Below, in pieces: positions 39,605 to 48,901 of a DNA stretch of 64,000 nucleotides. Made by a program: the position numbers and the translations under genes. Position 1 is the first letter of the stretch. The number at the start of each line of letters is the position of its first letter. The DNA is from CAWAHD01 sp963781785 (GTDB lineage Bacteria; Planctomycetota; Planctomycetia; Isosphaerales; Isosphaeraceae), in assembly GCA_963781785.1 (NCBI GenBank), contig CAWAHD010000001.1, forward strand, positions 620,001 to 684,000. The letters are read 5' to 3'. The notes beneath the pieces are model-generated. The model searched no databases. It was not told the DNA's origin and worked only from the letters and a program-made list of their open reading frames with translations.

Positions 39605-40318
39605 GACCGGCGGCCTCGCTCCTGAATGCCGACCACTCGTGCCCCGCCGGGCGGCAGGTTGCCAGGTCAGTGGATCGGTCTACTCCTAGCGAGCATAATC
39701 AGTGGGACGGCGCCGGTCCAACGTTGGAAGGATGAAGGATGAATCAGGGCTCCGGTTCGTCCTTCCGCCTTCCGCCTTGATCCTTTCATTCAGATTCGCT
39801 CGCTGGCGCGTCGGGCTGGTATCGATTCATCCTCGCGCCTTCCGCCTTCGGCCTTCCTCTTTCGGTTTTCGGTTTTCCTTCATCCTTCATCCTTCATCCT
39901 TCATCCTTCCAGCAGCGCCGCTGGCGCTGCTGCCGTGTGTCTACCTCCCTTTGGCAATTTGCTTCGTCACCTTCGTCACATCGTCACCCGAGGAGGCAGA
40001 ATCCGCAGAATGCTCAGAAGCGGCGCTCCAGTGGGCCGCAAAATCCGCGCGACCGGCACGTGCGACCAGCCGCAGGTGACGAAGCGGGTTCGTCACCGCG
40101 AAGGAAGTCGTCACCCCGAGACGGCACGAACGGAGTTGACGGGCCTGGTGCCTGCGTGCAATCCGCTCACCCGGCAGAATCGCGACAATCCTACTCTCAA
40201 TCAGCAGCCTGGCCCGGGCGCTGACGTTTCCGCTCGACGGCGACGAATCGGCTTAATCTGCGGGATCGAGCGGGCCTGCCGCTTTCGCGGGTTTGGGCGA
40301 TAAGAACAGGAGGGGGAA
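39605..40318 (+). other. intergenic region with heptamer tandem repeat
   Basis: About 710 bases without a convincing gene. It contains a 30-bp motif at 39693-39722 shared with 63362-63391, and short purine/pyrimidine-biased runs of the type CCTTCAT/CCTTCCG. Several short frames cross it but none looks like a protein. Confidence 0.5.
39878..39910 (+). repeat. tandem heptamer repeat (CCTTCAT)4
   Basis: Four consecutive copies of CCTTCAT followed by CCTTCC. Related words appear earlier in the same gap (GAAGGATGAA near 39725). A slippage-prone microsatellite. Confidence 0.75.
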
Positions 40319-41863
40319 TTACTGGGCCAGCCTGAGTGCTTCCGTGAAATGCGGGCCGACGGAGCGGTCGAAGCTCGGATCGGCATCGATCGTGATCAAC
40401 CGGGCAAGTTTAGTGCGCTGGAATTTGACCGAGATGCCGTGCGCTCGAAGCAGCGGAGCGATGCGCTTCAGCTCGTCGGAAAAGATCCGCGGCGATTGCG
40501 TCCAGCGCGACGCGGCTCTTTCTTTGGGCGACACCTCGTGGGAAAGTTCCTCGATCATCTCGGTGGCGGACCTTGTCCAGTTGCGCAGCCCGCCGAGGCT
40601 GGCGGAATCGAGGAGAGTTCGAGCGAGAGTGGATTCCTCGAGGTGATTCACGATGGTGGCCTGGCGATCCTCGGCATAGCCGCCCAGGAACATGCCGGCT
40701 GGCGAGTCGGCGGCCTGATTGACGGCTTCGCCCAAACTCGCGAAATCCTTCATGCGGGGCGGTTGAGCGAGCTGCACCGACGGGAGCAGGTAAAGTCCGC
40801 CACTGAAGGCGTTGAGCATTCCGCCGAAGAGCGCGGGATAGTCGGCGTTGAACGACCGCCAGAATTCCTCCTCACCGCGCCGGCTGCTGGGCAGGATCGG
40901 CTGAAGGGTCAGGGAGAGGCAGCGGTCATCGAGGTCGGGCCGGTCGATGAAGTCGGGGATTCCATTCAAGATCGTGGGCCTCTCCGCGTTCACGTCCGCG
41001 CGCAGGTCGCTTGAGAACAGGCGGCGGCCGGAGTGTCCGCCGCCGGTTGCAATACCGCAGAGCCCATCGGCCAGGCTAGGGGAGACTCGAGAGAGGTTAT
41101 CGAGCGCTAAGAGCCACCCGTTATGTGCGGTGACCATCAGGTCGCGAAAGCTTTGAGGTGCGGTGATCAGCGGCGTTTGGTGGGGGTCGATGAGCTTCCT
41201 GGCGATTCGCGTCAGGGTGCTTTTGGCGCTTCCCTGTTCACCGTGGATGACCAGGATGGGGTAATGGCCGGCCGGCCGGTACGCCGCGGCCAGCCAGCCG
41301 ATGAACAGACAGAAGTCGACGTCGCCCAGGTTGACGTACTGCCGCAAGAGACGGATTGACCCGCTGGCCAGGGGTGTAGGAAGCGGCAGCATTCCATCGG
41401 GACGGTAAAAATGGACGGGCGGGCGGTCGACAATCGACCATCCCTCCGGAGTCATCTTGACGGCCTGGCCGCTGGGATTGCCGAGGTCAAGGTAGTAATC
41501 CCAGTCGTCAGCGCCGCCGTCGGCTTTGCGGTCGCGGCCGACGCGCACGAACACCGGCTGGGTCTGTTCATCCGATTGGGCTTGGGCTTCGATCGACCCG
41601 GCCACCTGGGCGACGACCGATGCGGCGGGGATCTGGTGATATGCCGCGCGGTGGCAGTCGACCAACCAGTTCCGAAACGCCCTGGACGGCAGTTGCATGA
41701 CATCATGCCGCTGGCGGGCGGGTACCTGGACGTAATACCGGCCCTCCGGCGAACGGAACGCGCGAGCCGCCGCCGCAGCGGCCTGAAGCGCGTCGCTCTG
41801 GCGAATGCTATTCTTGGCACGATCGGGGACGCTGGCGTCTCCGCTGAGAATTGGGGAATTCAT
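40319..41863 (-). CDS. hypothetical P-loop ATPase of mobile-element type
   Basis: A 514-residue protein with a P-loop GEQGSAKSTLTRIARKLID near residue 220, a Walker B-like GWLLALDNLSRV, and a sensor-like AERPTILNGIPDFIDRPDLDDR. This arrangement resembles DUF927-like or superfamily-3-type helicase/ATPases of phages and integrated elements. The N-terminal ~200 residues carry no recognised domain. It stands alone, with no integrase, phage structural gene or att site in sight, so it may be a relic or a domesticated gene. Start ATG at 41863 lacks a strong ribosome site. Confidence 0.65.
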   Translation of the reverse strand: MNSPILSGDASVPDRAKNSIRQSDALQAAAAAARAFRSPEGRYYVQVPARQRHDVMQLPSRAFRNWLVDCHRAAYHQIPAASVVAQVAGSIEAQAQSDEQTQPVFVRVGRDRKADGGADDWDYYLDLGNPSGQAVKMTPEGWSIVDRPPVHFYRPDGMLPLPTPLASGSIRLLRQYVNLGDVDFCLFIGWLAAAYRPAGHYPILVIHGEQGSAKSTLTRIARKLIDPHQTPLITAPQSFRDLMVTAHNGWLLALDNLSRVSPSLADGLCGIATGGGHSGRRLFSSDLRADVNAERPTILNGIPDFIDRPDLDDRCLSLTLQPILPSSRRGEEEFWRSFNADYPALFGGMLNAFSGGLYLLPSVQLAQPPRMKDFASLGEAVNQAADSPAGMFLGGYAEDRQATIVNHLEESTLARTLLDSASLGGLRNWTRSATEMIEELSHEVSPKERAASRWTQSPRIFSDELKRIAPLLRAHGISVKFQRTKLARLITIDADPSFDRSVGPHFTEALRLAQ

Positions 41864-42215
41864 GGTGAATGCGCTCGCAATCGTGGGGTTTTGTTAACTT
41901 CGAGGTTGCCGACGCTTCCACGTTATCGGCCACCAGAGGGCGAACCATCGTGTTTTTTTTGGCTTCGTTTCGTTTTTTTTGTCGGGGCGGGCGGCGGAGC
42001 CCGAGCGCCGGGGGCGTTCTTCGAGTCGTGGGGCCTGCCGACGTGCCACCGGCGCGCGGCCGATCGCAACTGTTTACTTCGCGCACTGTCCTAACGCAAA
42101 AAGCTCAGGGCGGAACGATGAATAAGGCCGAATGGAAAAAGTACGCTGACGTGTAACATGTCCGTAGCGCAAGGATGGGGCCGGCATTTTCGTCCGGAAC
42201 CTTTGCTTCGCGCGA
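41864..42215 (+). other. intergenic region with T-rich runs
   Basis: About 350 bases with two runs of eight T (about 41952-41985). The T runs on the plus strand could promote termination but no stable stem precedes them. No gene recognised. Confidence 0.4.
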
Positions 42216-45101
42216 TCACCTCACTTCACGCTCGGCGTACGACTTCTCCTCCACGATGTGTGAGCCAAGCCGTTCATTGATCTGGCGCTTGATGGCCGCG
42301 CGCTGGTCGTTGTTCTTGTACACCGACCGGGCTAGCTCGACGAACTTCGGGCCGAACTCGCCGTCGCGCTCGCAGCACCGGATCTCGTCCTCGATGTCCC
42401 AGAGCACCTGGTTGACCGAGCGCAGCTCGGCCGCCAGCGCCTCAAGCGGCTCCGACATCAGGATCGTCCGGTCCCTCGCCGCCACGAGCGTTGCCAGCTC
42501 GGCTCGCACGTTGCGCAGCTTGTCAGGATCGGTGATCCGCTCGGCCTTGATCTCCAGGATCGTGATCTTGTCGAGCAACTCGCCGGGGGCGGTCTCGATC
42601 ACGACCGACGGCGTCGGCACCGTGTTCGGAATCAGCTTGCGCAGCTCGATCGCAATCCGGTCAAATACCGGCGCCCAATCCAGGAACGTCTGCTGCCGGA
42701 AGATCCGCATCGTGGGATACCACGGGTTGTCCTCGCGCCCGAACAGCCAGCGCCAATCCGGCGTAGTCGAAAGCGGCATCCAAACCGGCACACCCAGAGC
42801 CCCAGCCAGGTGCGCCACCGCCGTATCCGATGTGATGAACAGGTCCAGGCACGTCAGCACCGCTGCCGTGTCCATGAATGGCCCGGTCTCGACGTCCAGA
42901 CGGCCACCCAGCTCCGCCACTTCAAACTTGCCGGCGATCTGGGCCAGTTGCTCAACCCCGTCGTTTTTCTGAAGGCTGAAGAGCCGCACGCCGGGGACCC
43001 TCGCGATCGGCTCGAAGAATTTGAGCGGCACCGAACGGTGGTAATCGCCCGCATACTTCGGGTTGCCCTGCCAGTTGATCCCCACCTTGAACTCGGGATA
43101 GTTCGAAAGCTCACGCCGCCACTTGTCGACGAGATTGGAATCGGTGGGGATATAAGGGACCTGGTTGGGTATCCTGCCCAGCGATGTGCCCACCAGGCCG
43201 GGCACCGTCAGCAATGGGGCATACACGTCATAGGCCGGCAGCGGCGCCCCCTGCGGGATCAGCACGTCGACGCCCGGACAACCGGTCACCAGCTTGATCA
43301 GCTTCTCCGGGCACTCGAAGATCACACGCGCTCCCTGGCTCTTGAGGACCGGCGCATAGCGAATGAACTGCATGACGTCACCGAATCCTTGTTCGGTGAT
43401 CAGCAGGATCGTCCGGCCTTCCAGCGGAAACCCGTTCCACTGCGGCTGGATCAGCGGGCGGTTGCTGAGGTTCCGCTTCTTCCAACGCCACTCGTACTCG
43501 GCCCATCCTTGCGCATAATCTCCCTTGCGCAGCCAGGTCAAGGCGCGGTTCAATGTGGGCGTCGACATGATTCGGTCGCAGCTCCAGGCAGCGCGTGTAG
43601 CTGGCAACCGCCTCATCGAACCGCCCCATTTCGGCCAGGGCGATCCCGTAGTTGTTGTGGGCGTCCGGATAACTGGATCTCAGGGCGATCGCCTTTCGAT
43701 AGCAGTCGAGCGACTCATCAAACCGCCCCACGTTGCGAAGAGCATTGCCGAGGTTGTTATACGCTTCGGGATACTCGGGCCGGAACTTGATCGACTGGCG
43801 ATAAGCATCGATCGCCTCGTTGTGCTTGCTCTGGCGGGCCAGGGTAATCCCCATGTCGTTCCAAGCCTCCGGGAAGTCGGGGCGCACCTGCACGGCCTTG
43901 CGAAAGGTCGCGATGGCCTGATCGAATTTCTCCTGGCGGGACAACGTGATGGCCAGGCACTTGAGCACCCGCGGCTCGTCGGGACGGATTCGCAGCGCCT
44001 CGTGGTATGCGGCGACCGCCTCGTCGTGCCGGCCCTGTTCCGACAGGACGTTCCCCAGGTTGTGATTGGCCTCGAAGTAGCTCGCCTTGAGCCGCGCGGC
44101 CTGCTGGTAGCACATGATGGCCGCATCGGGTTTGCCCCGGTGGGCCAGGGCGAACCCCATGTTGTTGTGGGCCTCGGCATAGGTCGGGCGCAGCGCCAGG
44201 GGCGCTGGTAATTGCCGATGGCCTCGTCGAGCTTGCCTTGAGCCCGGAGGGTGATCCCCAGGTTGTTGTGCGCTTCCGGGTAATCGGGCCGCAGCCGGAG
44301 GGCCTCGCGGAAGCAGGCCACTGCCTCGTCGTGCCGGCCCCGGTTCCGAAGGACGTTCCCCAGGTTGTTGTGCGCGTCCGGGAAATTGGGCCGCAACCGC
44401 AGCGCCTCGCGGTAGCTGGCCTCCGCTTCGTCCTTCCTGCCCAGCCGGCCCAGAACCACCCCCAGATCGTTCCGCGTTTCCGTGTCTTCGGGCTTGAGCT
44501 CGACGACCTTCTGAAAGCAAGCCGCCGCCTCGTCGAGCCGGCCGCGCTGCATCGCGATCATGCCCAGGTTCTTGCGCCTCGGCGTTCTCCTCGCCGCGCT
44601 GGAGGGCCTGGTGGCAAGCCGGCGCCACATCTTCCAGGCGGCCAACGGCCGCCAGCTCGCTGGCAAGGCTCGCCAAGACGGCCGTATCGCCGGGCCGCAG
44701 TGCGAGCTGCGCCGGAAGCAATCGGCGGCCTCATCGTGCCGCCCCTGTAAGCTGAGGATACGTCCGAGTCCGCCATGGGCGCGGAGCTCATCCGGCCGCA
44801 GCCGCAACGTCTCGCGGAAGGCGCCCGACGCCGTCTCGAGACGGCCCAGGGCCAGGCACGCCAAGCCCAGGACGCAATGGTAGTCGGGGTTGCTGGCGTC
44901 GAGCGCGATGGCCTTGCCCAGCGAATCGACGGCCGCCTCGTGCCGTCCCTCCCGGTGTGCAATGGCTCCCAGGATGAAATACACGTTGGGATTGTTGGGA
45001 TCGACCTGGACGATCTGGTGAAAATCGCGCTCGATCTGGCGGATGTCGCCGAGTTGAGGGATTTCCGACCCCGGTGCGGCGGGACTCTCGGCACTCGCCA
45101 T
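42216..45101 (-). pseudogene. TPR protein with glycosyltransferase and DUF6165 domains, four frame breaks
   Basis: The start is the ATG at 45101 after AGGAG. About twelve TPR motifs (DAHNNLGNVLRNRGRHDEAV) run from residue ~25. The frame must change near 44715, 44575, 44207 and 43560 to keep the repeats going: for example DCFR should continue AQLALRPGDTAVLASL, and HVDAH should continue NRALTWLRKGDYAQGWAEYE. Each is fixed by one or two bases. The part from 43560 on carries a GT-B glycosyltransferase similar to heptosyl/OGT types (ILLITEQGFGDVMQFIRYAP, LDLFITSDTAVAHLAGALG) and ends in a DUF6165 domain (APGELLDKITILEIKAERI). It is last in a three-gene operon for glycan work. Four breaks suggest read error or a decayed gene. 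Confidence 0.75.
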
Positions 45102-45128
45102 GACGATCACTCCTGCGAGCTGGAAGCA

Positions 45129-47155
45129 TCACAAAAAGTAGTTGTAGGTGCGATAGCGATAGATCTCCGACCCGGCATCCTCCCAACCGAAGCTGTACGT
45201 GCCGCGATGGAACAACCGGATCGACGTGTCAGCCAGCGGATTGACTCCGATCTGCCGCAGCCGGTGGCAGAACGCCCAGTCCTCGGCCAGGTAGTGCAGG
45301 CCCCCCTCGCGCACCTCCACGATCAAGGGCATGAAGAAGGGCCAGAGTCCGCGTCCCCAGTGCGTGTTGCAAAGCGGCAGCCGCAGGTCGGTAATCATTC
45401 GCCGCAGGACCGCGGCGCGGATGCGCAGAAAACCCGCCGACGCATACTTGAGCAAGTAAGACGCCGGGCGCCGGCCCCGAAGACGACGTTCGTGATCCCT
45501 TCCGCGAAGATGCAGGCCAGGTCGCGCTGGCTCTTCTTGGCGTACACCCCCGCCAGGACCGGCTCGGGCCGCCCCAGGATTCGAAGCGCGTCGGCGGAAT
45601 CGAAACCGATGTCGGAATCGATGAACAGGATCTCCTCGGCGCCGTCGTGCAAGGCGTCGGAGGCCAGCTCGCTCCGCGCCAGGTCGATCGCCGAGCAGCC
45701 GGGTTTGCGCATCACACGGACACCCGCCACTTCGAGCTGGTTGAGCCCGCGCTCGCAATCGGTTTCGATCCGATCCACGTAGGGAACGAGGACCACTGCC
45801 TTGTCCCGGGCCAGGGGCGGAGAGGCCGGGCAATCGATCCGCGGCAGCCTGTCGACCTCCCTGGTGCGGCGGTCCGCTTCGGCGAGGGCGAGCCGGCGGT
45901 GCTCGTCGTACAGGACGGGGTCGTCCCAGAGCTGAACGATCGCGTCGATCCACGGGGCCATCTCGGCGGCCGCCGGCAGCGTTCGTGAGGACGGCGAGAG
46001 CCGGCGGGGCAGCGGCAAGACCACGCCGGCCCGGCCCAGGGCATCGACCGCCGAACCGCGGTCGCTCGCCACCACGGGAATGCCGTTGACCATCGCTTCG
46101 AGCGCGGCCGCGGGCGCGACGTCGGGCCCTAGCCACGGCAGTAGGGCGACGCGGGTCACGCTCCAGTGTCTCCTGGAATCGCCGTCGACGTCCATGAGGT
46201 GCAGGTTGCCATGCGCGGTGGGGTCGAGCCCGCACGCGAACAGCGCGCCGGCGGCTCCGTTGCGCTCGACCACGAGGATCGGGATATCGGGCCGGCGCCT
46301 GCCCAGCTCATCGGCAATTCGGGCGAAGGGGTAGAGCCCCGTTTCGGGGGTCGCGTCCAGGAAGGTGAGATATCGCGGCTCATGGGCCTGGACGCGGATC
46401 GCCGAACAGTCGATGGACGCGACAGCCCTGGCTGCGCCCGCGGCAACGGGCGCCGCGATCGGCGCTGGGCCCGGTCTACCGGCAAGCGCTGTGACGTGCG
46501 GCGCCGGGATCGATTGCGGGGCCGTCGCCGGTTTCATCTCGGCTGCGGTGAGCTTCCACGCCCGGCTTCGTTCCAGCGTGCCGGCGGTTTCGAGAGCCAG
46601 GTTGTGCCGGCGCGATACATCGGTGATCGCCGGCGCGACGCCGGGCCAATCGTAATCATCGCCGACGATCACCGCCCGCGGAAACGAATGCCGGATCAGC
46701 TCGATCTCCCCGTTCACTGCTTCGTAGCTGTGCTCCCCGTCGATGTACACGAGGTCGGGCTCGACGCCCTGGCTGGCGACGGACCGCAGACCCTGGAGCG
46801 CGGTCATGCGAAGAGGGATCAGGCGATCGCGGTAATCCCAGCAGAGCGCCAGGAACGTCTCGTACAGCCGGGGCAGCATGGACTTCCATGTCGGGTTGCG
46901 CTGATGTTCCGGGCTGCCGCACCAATGGTCGATGGCGATCACCATGGCATGGGGCGCCCGGTCGGCGATGAAGCGCCTCGAGAGACCCACCCATGAGCCG
47001 ATCTCGACAACGAGCCGAGTGTCGTTTGAGAGCGCGCGGGAAAGCAGCTCGCGCGCCCCGTCTCCCAGCCAGCCGGGAACCGGCGGAGGTTCCTGGACCT
47101 GCGGCCGATCTGCGGGCCACGGGCAGGTCGCGGCCAGAATCTTGATCGCGTCCAT
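45129..47155 (-). pseudogene. methyltransferase-glycosyltransferase multidomain protein, one frame break
   Basis: The ATG at 47155 lies just after GAGG. Residues ~40-200 are a class I SAM-methyltransferase (Methyltransf_24 type): LVVEIGSWVGLSRRFIA, AIDHWCGSPEHQ, DLVYIDGEHSYEAV, VGDDYDWPGV. A proline-rich linker leads to a GT4-like C-terminal half (GPDVAPAAALEAMVNGIPVVASDRG). The last third looks like a GT-A type glycosyltransferase (VLVPYVDRIETDCERGLNQL, ILFIDSDIGFDSADALRI). Near 45466 the frame changes: VVFGAG should continue RPASYLLKYASAG and run to 45129. Losing one base explains it. The neighbours are a GT2 enzyme and a TPR glycosyltransferase, which points to building a methylated surface glycan. 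Confidence 0.75.
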
Positions 47156-47190
47156 CGGAGCCTCGCCCAATGATGGATTGTCAGAGCGCC

Positions 47191-48015
47191 TCAGTCGATG
47201 CCGGCCGCCGACGCCGCCTGCGACCGCTTGTCCTCGAGCAGCCGGCACTGGTACTCCACGATCTGCTTGCTGATCCCGACCCGGAAATCAAACTCCCGGT
47301 CCTCCGCTTCCTTCAGGCTGCCGAACGGCAACTGGAACTTGGCGTACTGGCGGTCGTACGAGTTGCCGGGTCGGCGCATGTAGCGAACGGTCTCTGCGGC
47401 AACTTCCCGACGACGGAAGAAACGGCTCAGCAGCGTGTTGTAGTGCACGTCCTCGATCAGGCGGAAGACGTCGATCCACGGCTCGAACGCATCGGCCGAC
47501 CGGCGGAACAGGTGAATGTCGGGAAACCCGCCGATGAATTCGTGGCAGCGGCGCCGGACCGCGAGGTTGATCGCCAGGCTGTTTCCGATGCGGCTTCGCC
47601 AGTCCGGGTGGACCGGGTCCGACAGGGCGACGCCGGTCTTGACGAAATCGACCGCTGGATCACGCAGGGCCTGGCAGCACTCGACCAGGTGGCGCTCGAG
47701 GAAGAGGTCGTCGGCGTCCAGGAAAAACAGCACGTCGCCCGTCGCCAGTGCGACGCCGCTGTTGCGGACCGCGCTGGGGCTGCTGGAGGTGCGCCGGTGG
47801 AAGACGCGGAACAGATCCTTGCCGTGCGCCGCGTCCAGGATGATTGACAGCGTCGCGTCGCGCGAGCCGTCGTCGATGACGATGAGCTCGGCGGATTCTC
47901 GGGCGTTGCCGCGACTGCGCGCGTAGCAGGCCACGGCCTCCTCGGCGCTTTCGATGGCCGATCGGATCGTCGCCTCGTCGTCATGCGACGGGATGATCAC
48001 GGAGAGACCGGGCAT
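47191..48015 (-). CDS. family 2 glycosyltransferase
   Basis: A 274-residue GT-A glycosyltransferase. The ATG follows GGGGGAG at five bases. Motifs: LSVIIPSHDDEATIRSAIES, ELIVIDDGSRDATLSIIL (the first acidic pair), AVRNSGVALATGDVLFFLDA with the DxD-like DADD that binds the metal and sugar nucleotide. No membrane segment is seen, so it acts at the cytoplasmic face of the membrane. It is the first gene of the minus-strand operon at 42216-48015; the acceptor glycan is unknown. Confidence 0.9.
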   Translation of the reverse strand: MPGLSVIIPSHDDEATIRSAIESAEEAVACYARSRGNARESAELIVIDDGSRDATLSIILDAAHGKDLFRVFHRRTSSSPSAVRNSGVALATGDVLFFLDADDLFLERHLVECCQALRDPAVDFVKTGVALSDPVHPDWRSRIGNSLAINLAVRRRCHEFIGGFPDIHLFRRSADAFEPWIDVFRLIEDVHYNTLLSRFFRRREVAAETVRYMRRPGNSYDRQYAKFQLPFGSLKEAEDREFDFRVGISKQIVEYQCRLLEDKRSQAASAAGID

Positions 48016-48607
48016 GATGTCTCCCCCGACACTCTTGGAAAATGGTCGGAGCCCGAATTAACTGCCCCGGCTGACGAGCCCGGAGCGGCGGACGTGCTCG
48101 TCTCCGGGTAGCCACGGATTCTACGGCGCCCGCGCGACGTCAGCAAGAACTCGCCGCCGCGCTCGCGTGAGCCCATCATATGGTCGATCGCTCATATAAT
48201 ATCTCAAACTCAGATCAATCGAAACCTGACTTCATTGGGCACCAATTATTTTGTCCCTCGGGGTACTTGACACGTCAGGATCTGGCTAATGCGCTCCAAG
48301 CCGATCGTGAATTGGTCCATCGTTTACTGCTCACTACGTTTTGAGTTGTTCCGCATTTTGACCGGGCCGCGTAATTCCGTGTTGAAAAAGCACGGCCCAC
48401 TCGGGCCGTGACCCGCGTTGGCTTTACTTTGCGATCGACATCATTGAGCTGCACGACCTCGACAGGGAGGTGACTGTGATGTTGGTTCCCGGACGCCGCA
48501 CCAGGGATCCTCTGGCAACCCGCTCAACGGAGTTGGGGAGCGGGTAATCGCCCTGGATTGGCAAAACCAGCAACGCCGCGTGCGCCCGAGGACGGGGCTG
48601 CGCAGGC
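48016..48607 (+). other. intergenic region, partly AT-rich
   Basis: About 590 bases. The stretch 48180-48390 is much richer in A/T than its surroundings and includes CATATAATATC near 48193. It should contain the promoter of the glycosyltransferase operon. A terminator-like hairpin is listed separately. No gene recognised. Confidence 0.45.
48386..48410 (-). terminator. intrinsic-terminator-like hairpin facing the glycosyltransferase operon
   Basis: On the minus strand CACGGCCC-GAGT-GGGCCGTG is a perfect 8-bp stem with a 4-base loop, followed by CTTTTTC. This is the form of a Rho-independent terminator. No recognised minus-strand gene lies directly upstream, so what it terminates is unclear. 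Confidence 0.55.
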
Positions 48608-48611
48608 GTAG

Positions 48612-48750
48612 GTCAGGCTTTCCAGCCTGACATCAGGCTGGAAAGCCTGACCTACGAGGAAACCGTCAGGCTCGAAAGCCTGACCCACGGGGAAGCCGTC
48701 AGGCTGGAAAGCCTGACCTACGGGGAAGCCGTCAGGCTGGAAAGCCTGAC
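48612..48750 (+). repeat. five-copy palindromic repeat array, 33-bp period
   Basis: A 20-bp palindrome-like unit GTCAGGCTGGAAAGCCTGAC occurs at 48632, 48665, 48698 and 48731 (spacing exactly 33), with an inverted copy at 48612. The 13-base connectors (for example CTACGGGGAAGCC) are also repeated. In the reverse strand they read as an open 11-codon peptide repeat (VGQAFQPDG...). Such repeats are, from memory, widespread in planctomycete genomes. Confidence 0.85.
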
Positions 48751-48901
48751 CTACTTCAAGCCACGAGCAACATTTGCTCGTGTCCATGCAGTCCACGTTC
48801 GTGTGACCGGCTGGCGGTCCGCGCGCCCTGCGCGGCCGTCTGTCTGTGGTCGCGCGTTGGCACGGCCGATCGATCCCGCGTTGCGGAGAGCGGTGTTCCC
48901 G

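Noticed and set aside
42118..42156. Tiny frame MNKAEWKKYADV
   Set aside because: Only 12 codons with no clear ribosome site or conservation to judge by; could be a fragment but not supportable.
48612..48750. Possible CRISPR array
   Set aside because: The units are palindromes with conserved, not unique, 13-base connectors and no cas genes are present.
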